Below are positions 6,901 through 15,264 of a DNA stretch of 26,978 nucleotides, piece by piece. Numbering within the stretch: the stretch's first letter is position 1; every line of letters starts with the position of its first letter. This DNA is from an uncultured Olsenella sp. (GTDB lineage Bacteria > Actinomycetota > Coriobacteriia > Coriobacteriales > Atopobiaceae): NCBI GenBank assembly GCA_900548775.1, contig URLM01000025.1:1-26978 (forward strand). Reading direction: 5' to 3'. The position numbers and the translations under genes were made by a program. Below the pieces are notes generated by a model. The model did not search any database. It was not told the DNA's origin and saw only the letters and a list, made by a program, of their open reading frames with translations.

Positions 6901-7424
6901 ACGGTCTCGTATGGGAGGCGGTCCACCAGGTACCCGCGCTCCGCGAGCGCCGCGCCAATCTCGTCCAGTATCTCCTCGGACGCAGCGCTCACGTGGTGGA
7001 AGTGGTAGCCGGAAGTCACGCGCGAGAGGGGCGTCGACCTGCTCGACGCAATGTCGGCCAGGTAGCGCGCCACGTCGCGACGGCTGGACACGTTGAGCGG
7101 CACGGAGATGACCCCGTACGTACGGTGGTTCACCACCACGTCCTCCACGGTCCCACCAAGGTCGACGATGAGGTTGAGCTCGTCTTCCATCTGCTCCTCG
7201 GTATGGCGCACCTTGAAGATGCGGCGAGGCAAGCTGTGGCTGCGCAGCACGTAGCCGCGGTGGGTGGACTCAAGCTCGACGCCGCTGCGTCTGAGAAGCG
7301 CAACGTCCTGCACGATGACCTGTCGGCTCACGCCAAGCTCGCGCGCCAGCTGGCCACCAGAGACCGGCCCCCCGGCACTGCCGAGGAGCGCGACGATCTT
7401 TGCCCTGCGATCTTCTCCGCCCAT
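6894..7424 (-). CDS. niaR: NiaR-type transcriptional repressor of NAD biosynthesis (HTH + 3H domain)
   Basis: A 176-residue regulator. Residues 1-60 form an HTH_11-type winged helix (LARELGVSRQVIVQDVALLRR). The rest is a 3H domain named for conserved histidines, visible here as KVRHTEEQ (about 73), VVNHRTYG (about 100) and GYHFHHV (about 144). NiaR proteins bind nicotinic acid and repress NAD synthesis and niacin uptake genes. Position as the last gene of nadABC supports this role. The gene starts 10 bp after nadC, with GAGGTG ahead of its ATG. The probable target is the palindrome overlapping the nadA promoter (10532-10553), so the operon would be autoregulated. Confidence 0.9.
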   Translation of the reverse strand: MGGEDRRAKIVALLGSAGGPVSGGQLARELGVSRQVIVQDVALLRRSGVELESTHRGYVLRSHSLPRRIFKVRHTEEQMEDELNLIVDLGGTVEDVVVNHRTYGVISVPLNVSSRRDVARYLADIASSRSTPLSRVTSGYHFHHVSAASEEILDEIGAALAERGYLVDRLPYETVE

Positions 7425-7434
7425 GCACCTCAGC

Positions 7435-8298
7435 CTAGCATGGATTCGAGGTCACGGTGAGGTGCTTGAGCGAGAGGTCGAGGATGGGCGCGGAGTGGGT
7501 GAGCGCGCCGGACGAGACGTAGTCCACGCCCAGGTCGGCGAGGCTCGCCGCTCGCTCCATCGTGACGTTGCCCGAGACCTCCACCTCGGCGGCTCCATCG
7601 ATCACGCGGATCGCCTCGCGCATGGCGTCCAGGTCCATGTTGTCGAGCATGATGATGCCGGCGCCGGCGGCCACGGCCTCGCGAACCTGCTCGATTGTCT
7701 CGACCTCCACCTCAATCTTGCGCACGAAGGGCGCGTAGGCGCGCGCCGCCGCAACGGCCTTGGCCACGCCACCAGCTGCGTCGATGTGGTTGTCCTTGAG
7801 GAGCACGCCGTCGGAGAGGTTGTAGCGGTGGTTGCCGGCGCCGCCCACGCGCACCGCCTCCTTCTCGAAGACGCGCATGTTGGGGCAGGTCTTGCGCGTG
7901 TCGACTAGGCGCGTGCGCGTGCCCGCGAAGAGCGCGGACATCCTGCGCGCTGCCGTCGCGATGCCGCTCATCCGCTGCAGGAAGTTGAGCGCCACACGCT
8001 CGCCCGAGAGAAGCGCACGCACGTGGGCGCGCACGCATCCAAGGTCCTGACCTGCGGTGACGTCCTCGCCCTCCTTGACGGAGAACTCGCAGGTCGCCGT
8101 GGGATCGATAAGCTCGAAGGTCCGCGCGAACACGTCCAGCCCGCAGATGACGCCGTCCTCCTTGGCGATGAGCCGCACCTCGCCCGTGGCGGCCTCCCCT
8201 ATCACGGACGCCGTTGTGACGTCCTCGCTGGTGATGTCCTCGCGAAGGGCCGAGAGGATAAGCGGCTCGGCCTGCAGCCTTAGCGTTACCGAGTTCAT
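7435..8298 (-). CDS. nadC: Nicotinate-nucleotide pyrophosphorylase (carboxylating), quinolinate phosphoribosyltransferase
   Basis: A 287-residue cytosolic enzyme turning quinolinate and PRPP into nicotinate mononucleotide, CO2 and pyrophosphate. The family signatures are clear: EDITSEDVTT at residues 19-28, GERVALNFLQRMSGIAT near 98-114, DTRKTCPNMR near 132, the VRVGGAGNHRYNLSDG substrate-binding stretch, the LLKDNH motif, EVEVET near 197, and IIMLDNM. Length matches the family (280-290). Its ATG overlaps the nadB stop by four bases (ATGA), indicating translational coupling. It is followed 10 bp later by niaR. Confidence 0.97.
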   Translation of the reverse strand: MNSVTLRLQAEPLILSALREDITSEDVTTASVIGEAATGEVRLIAKEDGVICGLDVFARTFELIDPTATCEFSVKEGEDVTAGQDLGCVRAHVRALLSGERVALNFLQRMSGIATAARRMSALFAGTRTRLVDTRKTCPNMRVFEKEAVRVGGAGNHRYNLSDGVLLKDNHIDAAGGVAKAVAAARAYAPFVRKIEVEVETIEQVREAVAAGAGIIMLDNMDLDAMREAIRVIDGAAEVEVSGNVTMERAASLADLGVDYVSSGALTHSAPILDLSLKHLTVTSNPC

Positions 8299-9536
8299 GC
8301 GGCATGCCTTTCTCTCACGATGTTGCGTGCGGCCAACCGGGAGAAGACGAGGCTCTCGAGAAGCGAGTTGCTCGCCAGCCGGTTGGCGCCGTGCACGCCG
8401 TTGCAGCTTGTCTCGCCGGCCGCATACAGGTGCGGCAGGCTGGTCTCGGAGTTAGCGTCCACGTGGATGCCGCCCATGAGGTAGTGCTGCGCGGGCACCA
8501 CGGGGATGGGCTCACGACGAATGTCGTAGCCCTCCTCCAGGCAGCGCTGCCAGATGTGGGCAAAGTGGCCGCAGATGACGCCCTCCGGCACGCGTTCGAA
8601 CGACAGGCGCACGTAGCGCGACCCCTCGCGCTCCATCTGGTCGTAGATGGCCTTCGAGACCACGTCGCGTGGCTGCAGCTCGTCGCAGAAGCGCTCGCCG
8701 GCGGCGTTGAGAAGGATGGCGCCCTCGCCGCGGCAGCTCTCCGAGATGAGGAAGGCTCGCCCGGGCTTCTCGGTGTAGAGCGACGTGGGATGAATCTGCA
8801 CGTAGTCCATGTGGTCGAGCGTCACGCCATGTGCCGCCGCCACGCGGCAGCCGTCACCCGTGAGGCACGGGAAGTTCGTGGAGCGCTCGTAGAGGCCGCC
8901 GACTCCGCCCGTGGCGAGAATGACGTCGCGTGCGCGCAGCTCGAGGCGCCTGTCGTGCGCGTCGTGCGCAACGACGCCCACGCAGGAGCCGCCCTCCACG
9001 AGAAGGTCGTCCATGCACACGTGCTCGCGAATCTCAACGTTGGGGAGCAGGCGCACCTGCGCGAGCAGCTTGGTCGTGATCTCCTTCCCGGTGACGTCGG
9101 CGTGGTGGAGGATGCGCGGGCGGGAGTGGGCGCCCTCGCGGGTGTAGTCATAGCCGCCGTCGGGCGTGCGGTCAAACTCCACGCCAAGGTGCACGAGGTC
9201 TGCTATCACGTCTCGGCTGGACCAGATCATGGTGTCGACGCTCTGGGCGCGGCACTCGCCGTGGCCGGCGCGCATGGTGTCGTCAAACCAGGAGTCGTAG
9301 TCGTCGCGGTCGCGCATAACGCAGATGCCGCCTTGGGCGAGCATCGAGTCGCAGCTCTCGAGGTCCTCCTTGCAGATCATGGTCACGCGCAGCGCGCGCG
9401 GCAGGTTGAGCGCCGAGTAGAGCCCGGCCACGCCACAACCCACGATAACGACGTCGCTCGTAAGCGCGCGAGGTCGCGGCGCCCTTGCCTTATCGACCGT
9501 CTGAGCAGGCCTTTCCACAACAGCAGCGCTTGCCAT
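8295..9536 (-). CDS. nadB: L-aspartate oxidase (short form)
   Basis: A 413-residue FAD enzyme that oxidises L-aspartate to iminoaspartate, the substrate of NadA. The N-terminal dinucleotide motif VIVGCGVAGLYSAL, the AQGGICV segment, the DVTGKEI segment, the catalytic-region HPTSLY, RGEGAILLN and the C-terminal GETSCNGVHGANRLASNSLLE are all present. It ends shortly after this FAD-binding block, so it lacks the helical C-terminal domain of about 120 residues found in enterobacterial NadB (about 540 residues). The start at MASAAVV is chosen because GGGGAGGTGAG lies about 6 bases upstream. The longer open frame runs back through nadA in another frame. It begins 5 bp after the nadA stop. Confidence 0.95.
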   Translation of the reverse strand: MASAAVVERPAQTVDKARAPRPRALTSDVVIVGCGVAGLYSALNLPRALRVTMICKEDLESCDSMLAQGGICVMRDRDDYDSWFDDTMRAGHGECRAQSVDTMIWSSRDVIADLVHLGVEFDRTPDGGYDYTREGAHSRPRILHHADVTGKEITTKLLAQVRLLPNVEIREHVCMDDLLVEGGSCVGVVAHDAHDRRLELRARDVILATGGVGGLYERSTNFPCLTGDGCRVAAAHGVTLDHMDYVQIHPTSLYTEKPGRAFLISESCRGEGAILLNAAGERFCDELQPRDVVSKAIYDQMEREGSRYVRLSFERVPEGVICGHFAHIWQRCLEEGYDIRREPIPVVPAQHYLMGGIHVDANSETSLPHLYAAGETSCNGVHGANRLASNSLLESLVFSRLAARNIVRERHAA

Positions 9537-9541
9537 GCCGC

Positions 9542-10483
9542 TCACCTCCCCGCCAGCTCGAGCATGCGCTCGAGCGGCTCGACGGCACGCTGCGGGTCTT
9601 CCGGCAGCGCGACCTCTCCCGTCATGCTCTCCAGGCAGGCCAGGAGCTTCTCGGGCGTGACCATGGCCATGTTGGGGCACACGGGCGCCGGCTCGGGGAA
9701 GAAGACTCGCTTGCCCTGACCCTCCGTGCGGCGCGCGATCTCTGCGGCGACGCCCACCACGGTAAGAACGACGAACTCTCGCTCCTCACCTGCGGCAATA
9801 CGCTCGATGATCTGCTTGGTGGAGCCTATGAAGTCGGCCTCGTCGAGCACCTCGCGCGTGCACTCGGGGTGCGCAAGCACCAGCGCATCCGGGTGCGCCA
9901 GCTCGAGCGCCTCGACCTGAGCGATGCCGATCTTGTTGTGCGTGGGGCAGTAGCCGCGGTTCAAGATCACGTTCTTCTCGGGCACCTGCTCTGCCACATA
10001 GCGACCAAGGTTCATGTCGGGGATGAAGAGGACGTTCTTCTCGGGGAGCTCGCGCACCACCTTGATGGCGTTGGAGGAGGTCACGCAAACGTCTGCCCAG
10101 CGCTTGACCTCCGCAGTGGTGTTGACGTAGGCCACGACGGCGAGGTCTTCTACCTCGGCACGCACACGGTCGACATCCTCGCGGCGCACCATGTGGGCCA
10201 TGGGGCAATCCGCCGCGGGCTCGGGCATGAGGACGCGGCGCGCGGGGTTGAGGAGCTTCACGCTCTCGGCCATGAACGAGACCCCACACAGCACGAAGAC
10301 CGGCGCATCGAGGGTCTTGGCAAGGCGGGCCAGGTAGAACGAGTCGCCGACGTAGTCCGCAAGGCGCTGTGTCTCGGCGGGAACGTAGTAATGCGCAAGG
10401 ACCACGGCACCCCTCTCGCGCTTGAGCCGCTCGACCCTCTCGGCAATCTCCTCCGCGTCGTGCCTTGGTTGGTCTTCCTCCAC
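9542..10483 (-). CDS. nadA: Quinolinate synthase
   Basis: A 313-residue [4Fe-4S] enzyme condensing iminoaspartate with dihydroxyacetone phosphate to quinolinate. Recognisable elements are LAHYYVPAETQRLADYVGDS (residues 29-48), LCGVSFMAESVKLLNP, and VLMPEPAADCPMA. The three cluster cysteines are most likely C93 (DCPMA), C179 (GYCPTHNK) and C269 (PVCPNM), with the 86- and 90-residue spacing usual for the family. It is first in the nad operon. The start codon is GTG, preceded by AAAGGGGAG. Transcription probably begins about 35 bp upstream from a promoter overlapped by a palindromic operator. Confidence 0.96.
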   Translation of the reverse strand: MEEDQPRHDAEEIAERVERLKRERGAVVLAHYYVPAETQRLADYVGDSFYLARLAKTLDAPVFVLCGVSFMAESVKLLNPARRVLMPEPAADCPMAHMVRREDVDRVRAEVEDLAVVAYVNTTAEVKRWADVCVTSSNAIKVVRELPEKNVLFIPDMNLGRYVAEQVPEKNVILNRGYCPTHNKIGIAQVEALELAHPDALVLAHPECTREVLDEADFIGSTKQIIERIAAGEEREFVVLTVVGVAAEIARRTEGQGKRVFFPEPAPVCPNMAMVTPEKLLACLESMTGEVALPEDPQRAVEPLERMLELAGR

Positions 10484-10520
10484 GATGCTCCCCTTTGGTT
10501 GGCGTGGTCACTGGTGCGAC

Positions 10521-10553
10521 AGTATGCACTCTGTCTTGCCATCTGACAAGACA
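10521..10553 (-). promoter_or_regulatory. nadA promoter with overlapping palindrome (probable NiaR operator)
   Basis: On the minus strand, -35 TTGTCA (10544-10549) and -10 CATACT (10521-10526) are separated by exactly 17 bp. A perfect inverted repeat TGTCTTG (10532-10538) / CAAGACA (10547-10553) with an 8-bp centre covers the spacer and -35. A repressor bound there would block RNA polymerase. The operon encodes a NiaR-family repressor, so this is the obvious candidate site, about 40-70 bp upstream of the nadA start. Confidence 0.65.
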
Positions 10554-10683
10554 ATTCTGGAAAGCGCACAAAGCTGGTTTGCCGAGCAGTTGGGGGGGGT
10601 GAATTGGTAGGCTCGCATTCCGAGGGTTCACTCGGCATGGCCGTATTTGGACTCCCGATTTCTACGCAATGGTGGAGGAGCCT

Positions 10684-10927
10684 TGCATCGAACTGCCCTT
10701 CGTTACATGAAAACACTGGTCCGCTGCATCGAACCGCCCTTCGTTACATGAGGTTTCTGCGACCGCCAAAGTATGGCTATCTCATTTGGTGTTTAGGAAA
10801 ACACGTGACCACAATATGTTGTATGACAAGAAGTCGACTACTTGGAGTCCGCCGTAAACCTAGTGTAACCAAGGCCAGTTCGATGCAAAACGAGCGAAAA
10901 CAGTGTAATGAAGGCAAGTTCGATGCA
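10684..10927. repeat. Compound inverted repeat of four TTCGATGCA-containing units
   Basis: Two direct copies of a 27-bp unit (TGCATCGAACTGCCCTTCG then TTACATGA) lie at 10684-10710 and 10725-10751, 41 bp apart. Two copies in the opposite orientation (core GTGTAA...AAGG...AGTTCGATGCA) lie at 10863-10887 and 10903-10927, 40 bp apart. The 111-bp centre has no gene. The left and right pairs thus form mirror-image arms of about 65 bp. No target-site duplication is evident. It may be a non-autonomous mobile element or a protein-binding array. Confidence 0.75.
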
Positions 10928-10977
10928 CTCAAGCCAATGCGAAGGCGCCCACGACCGTTTTCGCAACGCAAAGGAAA

Positions 10978-11012
10978 GCGGCTACCACCCGTATCGTAAG
11001 AGTGGCAGCCGC
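10978..11012 (-). terminator. Rho-independent terminator of the pit operon
   Basis: Arms GCGGCTACCAC (10978-10988) and GTGGCAGCCGC (11002-11012) form an 11-pair stem (one G-U on the minus-strand RNA), followed on the minus strand by TTTCCTTTGC. It is about 34 bp past the stop of the DUF47 gene. Confidence 0.75.
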
Positions 11013-11045
11013 CTGAGGCGCAGGTAGGGAAAGGCGACGCCAGAC

Positions 11046-11666
11046 CTACGCCCCCTTGAGCACCACCGAGCGGACCACGCCAGCGGTGTTGTCGCACGCG
11101 TCGAGCAGGTTCTCCATCTGGTCAAAGAGTCTCGTCCACGTAACGGTATAACGTCCGTTGGGCTCCTCCTGGAACAGACGACGAAGCGCGTTCTGGTAGA
11201 CAAGGTCGCCCTCATCCTCGATGTGACCAACGGCGATGGCCTTCTCCATGACCAGCGGGTCCTTCTTGTAGTCCGGCAGGTGGTCGATCATCACGTGGAT
11301 GTCCTTCACTGCGGTGAGCGTGAGGTTGGCCATCTGTGGGCCCTCCTTGCGCATCTCGTTCACGTTGAAGAGGTCCAGCCCAGAGGAAATCGTGTTCATG
11401 TAGTCGACGATGTCGTCCATGGCAAGCGCAAGGTCGTTGATGTCGGAGCGCTCGATGGGCGTCACGAAGGACGAGTAGAGCTCCTCCATGATGTGCTTGA
11501 CCTTCTCGTCGCACTTGTTCTCGAAGACCTTCATCTGCGGAATCTCGGAAGTGGTGTCGGGATAGCTGGTGATGATCCTCACGTACTCCTCGGCGGCATC
11601 GTCGATGCGCGCGGCGAAGTCCTTGAGCAGGGTGTAGAAGATGTCCTCTTTCTTGGCACGGGGCAT
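11046..11666 (-). CDS. DUF47 family protein (PhoU-like partner of PiT phosphate transporter)
   Basis: A 206-residue, wholly helical cytosolic protein of the DUF47/PhoU_div family, seen in the typical opening (ARIDDAAEEYVRII), the KCDEKVKHIMEELYSSFVTPIERSDI segment near 51-76, and the DIVDYMNTISSGLDLF segment near 85-100. Members sit beside PiT transporters and are thought to regulate phosphate uptake. Here the gene begins 9 bp after the transporter's stop codon, with AAGGAG ahead of the ATG, so the two form an operon. Length matches the family (about 205). Confidence 0.93.
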   Translation of the reverse strand: MPRAKKEDIFYTLLKDFAARIDDAAEEYVRIITSYPDTTSEIPQMKVFENKCDEKVKHIMEELYSSFVTPIERSDINDLALAMDDIVDYMNTISSGLDLFNVNEMRKEGPQMANLTLTAVKDIHVMIDHLPDYKKDPLVMEKAIAVGHIEDEGDLVYQNALRRLFQEEPNGRYTVTWTRLFDQMENLLDACDNTAGVVRSVVLKGA

Positions 11667-11675
11667 GGGTTCTCC

Positions 11676-12722
11676 TTAGAACACGACGAGGAAGAGCTTA
11701 GTGAGCAGAAATCCAATAAGTCCGCAGCCTGGGAACGTGAAGACCCAAGCAAGGACCATCTCCTTGGCAACGCCCCAGTTCACGGAGCGGACGTTCTTGG
11801 CGGCGCCCGCGCCCATCATGGCGGCCGTGGAGGTATGGGTGGTCGAGACGGGCAGGCCGGTAAGTGTGGCGATGAGCAGCGAGGCCGTGGCGCTCACCGA
11901 GGCGGCGAAGCCCTGGTACTGCTCGAGCGAGACCATCTCCATGCCAACCTTCTTGATGATGCGCTTTCCGCCAATGGCAGTTCCGATGGCCATGGCAGCC
12001 GCGCAGATGACCTCGATCCACAGTGGGAACTGCGCCCCCTCGACCGACATCCCCTGCGAGAGGAGCACGGCCATCATGGCGGTGGACATGAACTTCTGGC
12101 CATCCTGGGCGCCGTGCATGGTGGCCATGCCCGCCGCGCCCACAACCTGCCACTTCTTGAAGATACTATTCATGCGGCGACGGTCTGCCTGGCGGAAGAT
12201 CACGGGTATCGCTTTGGAAATCGCCCAGCCGGCGCCGTAGCCCAAGACCGTCGAGAGCACAAGGCCGTAGATGACCTTGACCCACTCGCCCATGTTCACG
12301 CCATCGAGGCCGCCGTGAGCGGCGAGCGCGGCTCCGGTGAGGCCGGCGATGAGGGCGTGGCTCTCGGAGGTGGGGATGCCAAAGACCCAGGCGATGGATG
12401 CCCAGGTCACAATGCCCACGGTGGCAGCGGCAAGCGCTATGAGCGCCGCGTGTGTGTCTCCGCCGAAGTCGACCATCCCACTCATGGTGTTGGCCACTGC
12501 AGTGGAGATGAGCGTCATGCCGATAAGCCCGACGAAGTTGCACACCACGCTCATGGCAATCGCCTGGTTGACGCCGATGGCGCGCGTGCCCACGGGCTCG
12601 GCGATGGCGTTCGCGGCGTCTGTCGCGCCGTTCACGAATATGGTCCCAATGACGAGAACCATTACCAGAGCAAGGAACGGGTTGGTCTGTACGGCCGCGA
12701 CGAACTGGGGGAAGCTGACCAT
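11676..12722 (-). CDS. pit: PiT-family inorganic phosphate transporter
   Basis: A 348-residue integral membrane protein with about 10 hydrophobic segments, expected to bring in phosphate (as a metal-phosphate complex with H+ or as Na+ symport). The inverted duplicated PiT signature is present: NGATDAANAIAEPVGTRAI near residues 31-49 in the first half and GAQDGQKFMSTAMM in the middle, with GLPVSTTHTSTAAMMGAG in the second repeat and FGIPTSESHALIAG in the first. The ribosome site AAAGGTG lies 8-10 bases before the ATG. It is the first gene of a two-gene operon with DUF47. GTTACATGTTAC (12797-12808), about 75 bp upstream, is a repeated GTTAC pair that might bind a phosphate regulator; weak. Confidence 0.94.
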   Translation of the reverse strand: MVSFPQFVAAVQTNPFLALVMVLVIGTIFVNGATDAANAIAEPVGTRAIGVNQAIAMSVVCNFVGLIGMTLISTAVANTMSGMVDFGGDTHAALIALAAATVGIVTWASIAWVFGIPTSESHALIAGLTGAALAAHGGLDGVNMGEWVKVIYGLVLSTVLGYGAGWAISKAIPVIFRQADRRRMNSIFKKWQVVGAAGMATMHGAQDGQKFMSTAMMAVLLSQGMSVEGAQFPLWIEVICAAAMAIGTAIGGKRIIKKVGMEMVSLEQYQGFAASVSATASLLIATLTGLPVSTTHTSTAAMMGAGAAKNVRSVNWGVAKEMVLAWVFTFPGCGLIGFLLTKLFLVVF

Positions 12723-12925
12723 GTAGGAGTCACCTTTCGATAGTTGGCCAGAGCATCATACCCGATGAAACCAAACATGGCATCCTCGCTGGAGGGTTAC
12801 ATGTTACTGACACCGCGCTATCAGATTCATGACGTAACGATAATATGCCGCAGCACTCACGTGCGCGGGCGTTCGAGCTGGCCTTCTACTACACTGGTTG
12901 AGTTACGGCAGGGAGAAGAGGGCAC

Positions 12926-14986
12926 ATGGACGAGAAGAAGCGCGGGTCGCGTCAGCACGGGGACGACCACACGCAGATGCACCACGAGAGCCGCGGTCAG
13001 CGGACGTCCTCAACGCACCGCGGCCAGGGGTACGCGGCACACCGCGGCCCGGACCGCTCGGGGCACCGCGGCCCAGATCACCGCGGCCCGGACCGCCCGG
13101 CACACCGCGGCCCGGACCGCTCGGCGTTTCTCCCCGTCTCGCGCGAGGACATGGCCGCGCGCGGCTGGGACCAGTGCGACTTCGTGTACGTGAGCGGCGA
13201 CGCCTACGTCGACCACCCCTCCTTTGCCTGCGCCATCATCACGCGCGTGCTCGAGTCCCACGGCTACAAGGTGGGCGTCGTCGCGCAGCCCGACTGGCGC
13301 GACCCGGCGAGCATCACCGTCCTGGGCGAGCCCCGCCTGGCGTTTCTCGTGTGCAGCGGCAACATGGACTCGATGGTCAACCACTACACCGTGGCCAAGC
13401 ACCGGCGCCCCAAGGACTTCTACTCCCCCGGCGGCAAGATGGGCCTGCGTCCCGACCACGCGGACGTGGTCTACGGCAACCTCATCCGCCGCACGTACAA
13501 GCACGTGCCCATCGTGCTCGGCGGAATCGAGGCGTCGCTTCGCCGCCTTGCGCACTACGACTACTGGTCCGACTCGCTCAAGCGCTCGATTCTCCTGGAC
13601 TCCGGCGCGGACATCATCTCCTACGGCATGGGCGAGCGTTCCATCGTCGAGATCGCCGACGCGCTCGACGGCGGCGTGGACGTCCACGACATCAGCTGGA
13701 TCGCGGGCACGGTCTATCGCGCGAGAACAACCGAGCAGTGCGTGGATCCGGTGACCCTCCCCACCTGGGAGGCAATGCGCGCCGACAAGACCGAGTACGC
13801 ACGCAGCTTTGGCATCCAGTGCAGAAACCTCAACCCGTACCTCTCGCACCCCCTGGTCGAGGAGTACGACCACGGCGTATACGTGATACAGAACCCGCCC
13901 GCGAAGCCGTTCACCACGCCGGAGCTGGACGCCGTCTACGAGCTGCCCTACGCCCGCGCGGCGCACCCCATGTACGACGCGGCCGGCGGCATCCCCGCAA
14001 TCGCGGAGGTGAAGTTCTCGCTCTCAAGCAACCGCGGCTGCCTGGGCGAGTGCTCGTTCTGCGCGCTCAACTTCCACCAGGGTCGTATCATCCAGGCGAG
14101 AAGCGACGAGTCGCTCGTGGCCGAGGCGACGGCCATGACGCACGATCCCGACTTCAAGGGATACATCAACGACGTGGGCGGCCCCACGGCCGACTTCATG
14201 CAGCCCGCCTGCCCCAAGCAGGCCAAGGCCGGCGCCTGTGTTGACCGTCGCTGCCTCGCGCCGGAGCCCTGCCCCAACCTGCGCGTAACCCACGAGCGCT
14301 ACGTGGGGCTGCTGCGAAAGCTCCGCGCGATTCCCGGCGTCAAGAAGGTGTTCATCCGCAGCGGCATCCGCTTTGACTACGCGTTGTACGACAAGGACCA
14401 CACCTTCATCCGCGAGTTGGCCGAATACCACACCTCGGGCCAGCTGCGCCTGGCGCCCGAGCACGTGTGCGACGACGTGCTGCGCGTGATGGGCAAGCCC
14501 TCGAACGACGTCTACGAGCGCTTTGTCCACGAGTTCGAGAAGGCCTCGCGCGCGTGCGGCAAGGAGCAGTACGTGGTGCCGTACCTCATGAGCTCGCACC
14601 CGGGGTCCACGATGGAGGATGCCGTCAAGCTGGCGGAGTTCTGCCGCGACCTGGGCTACAACCCCGAGCAGGTGAGCGACTTCTACCCCACCCCGTCGAC
14701 GGTGAGCACCTGCATCTACTACACCGGGCTTGACCCGCGCACCATGAAGCACGTCTACTGCCCCACAAACCCGCACGAGAAGGCCATGCAACGCGCGCTC
14801 ATCCAGTACCGAGACCCCAAGAACTACGACCTGGTGGTGGAAGCGCTGCACCGCGCGCACCGAGAGGACCTTATCGGCTACGGGCCCAAATGCCTGGTGA
14901 GGCCCGAGCGGCCGCGGGCGCAGCGTGCGGGCTCCGGCGGGCGCTCGGGCTCCAGCGGGCGCCGGAAGACGCGTTCTCGCAGCTAG
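12926..14986 (+). CDS. YgiQ family radical SAM protein
   Basis: A 686-residue cytosolic protein of the YgiQ/UPF0313 family, radical SAM enzymes of unknown reaction. The N-terminal region has the FVYVSGDAYVDHPSFA segment typical of the family, then IVLGGIEASLRR and YWSDSLKRSIL. The cluster motif CxxxCxxC is at C372, C376 and C379 (GCLGECSFCAL). A second Cys-rich patch (ACVDRRCLAPEPCP) follows, then LAPEHVCDDVL and the C-terminal DUF3362-type region with DFYPTPSTVSTCIYYTG. Two unusual ends frame it: a low-complexity N-terminus of about 65 residues with five HRG repeats, and a Ser/Gly/Arg-rich tail. The ATG at 12926 is preceded by GGGAGAAGAGGG. Flanked by minus-strand genes; appears monocistronic. 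Confidence 0.93.
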   Translation: MDEKKRGSRQHGDDHTQMHHESRGQRTSSTHRGQGYAAHRGPDRSGHRGPDHRGPDRPAHRGPDRSAFLPVSREDMAARGWDQCDFVYVSGDAYVDHPSFACAIITRVLESHGYKVGVVAQPDWRDPASITVLGEPRLAFLVCSGNMDSMVNHYTVAKHRRPKDFYSPGGKMGLRPDHADVVYGNLIRRTYKHVPIVLGGIEASLRRLAHYDYWSDSLKRSILLDSGADIISYGMGERSIVEIADALDGGVDVHDISWIAGTVYRARTTEQCVDPVTLPTWEAMRADKTEYARSFGIQCRNLNPYLSHPLVEEYDHGVYVIQNPPAKPFTTPELDAVYELPYARAAHPMYDAAGGIPAIAEVKFSLSSNRGCLGECSFCALNFHQGRIIQARSDESLVAEATAMTHDPDFKGYINDVGGPTADFMQPACPKQAKAGACVDRRCLAPEPCPNLRVTHERYVGLLRKLRAIPGVKKVFIRSGIRFDYALYDKDHTFIRELAEYHTSGQLRLAPEHVCDDVLRVMGKPSNDVYERFVHEFEKASRACGKEQYVVPYLMSSHPGSTMEDAVKLAEFCRDLGYNPEQVSDFYPTPSTVSTCIYYTGLDPRTMKHVYCPTNPHEKAMQRALIQYRDPKNYDLVVEALHRAHREDLIGYGPKCLVRPERPRAQRAGSGGRSGSSGRRKTRSRS
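13016..13117 (+). repeat. In-frame imperfect tandem repeats (HRGPD) in the ygiQ-like gene
   Basis: CACCGCGGCC and CGGACCG blocks recur, encoding HRG at residues 31, 39, 47, 52 and 60, four of them as HRGPD. Such repeats easily gain or lose units by slippage. They lie in the N-terminal extension, outside the conserved domains. Confidence 0.7.
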
Positions 14987-14997
14987 TACGTACGAAA

Positions 14998-15240
14998 CCC
15001 TGCCTCCGGCGCGTTTTCGGCGCCGGAGGGCCCTTCTCGTACGAAATCCCGTCGGGAGTCCCCGCTCCGGCGTCATTTTCTCGCCGGAGGGCTCATTCTC
15101 GCAGCAATGTTGTCCAAAGCCCCCGCTCCGGCGCGCTTTCGGCGCCGGAGGGCTCTTCTCGTACGAAATCCCGTCCGAAGTCCCCGTCCCGGCGTCATTT
15201 TCTCGCCGGAGGGCTCATTCACGCAGAAACGGCTCCTGCC
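14998..15240. repeat. Tandem array of the ~60-bp intergenic repeat, locus 3 (best preserved)
   Basis: Four units with an almost exact 60-bp period alternate in two forms. The first and third have CTCCGGCGCG, a TTTTCG or CTTTCG loop, then GCGCCGGAGGG and a TCTCGTACGAAATCCCGTC tail. The second and fourth have CCGGCGTCATTTTCTCG then CCGGAGGGCTCATTC and a CGCAG tail. The stem-loops can form cruciforms or RNA hairpins. The array separates the convergent ygiQ-like and Cof-type genes and may help end both transcripts. Confidence 0.8.
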
Positions 15241-15264
15241 GGGTCCGGCACCCGCCGCGCATCC

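Larger units (their letters stand above)
10484..11045. other. Non-coding tract upstream of nadA
   Basis: No plausible gene. It contains the nadA promoter/operator at its left end, a compound inverted repeat in the middle (10684-10927) and the terminator of the phosphate transport operon at its right end. Base composition is lower in GC than the neighbouring genes. Confidence 0.7.
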
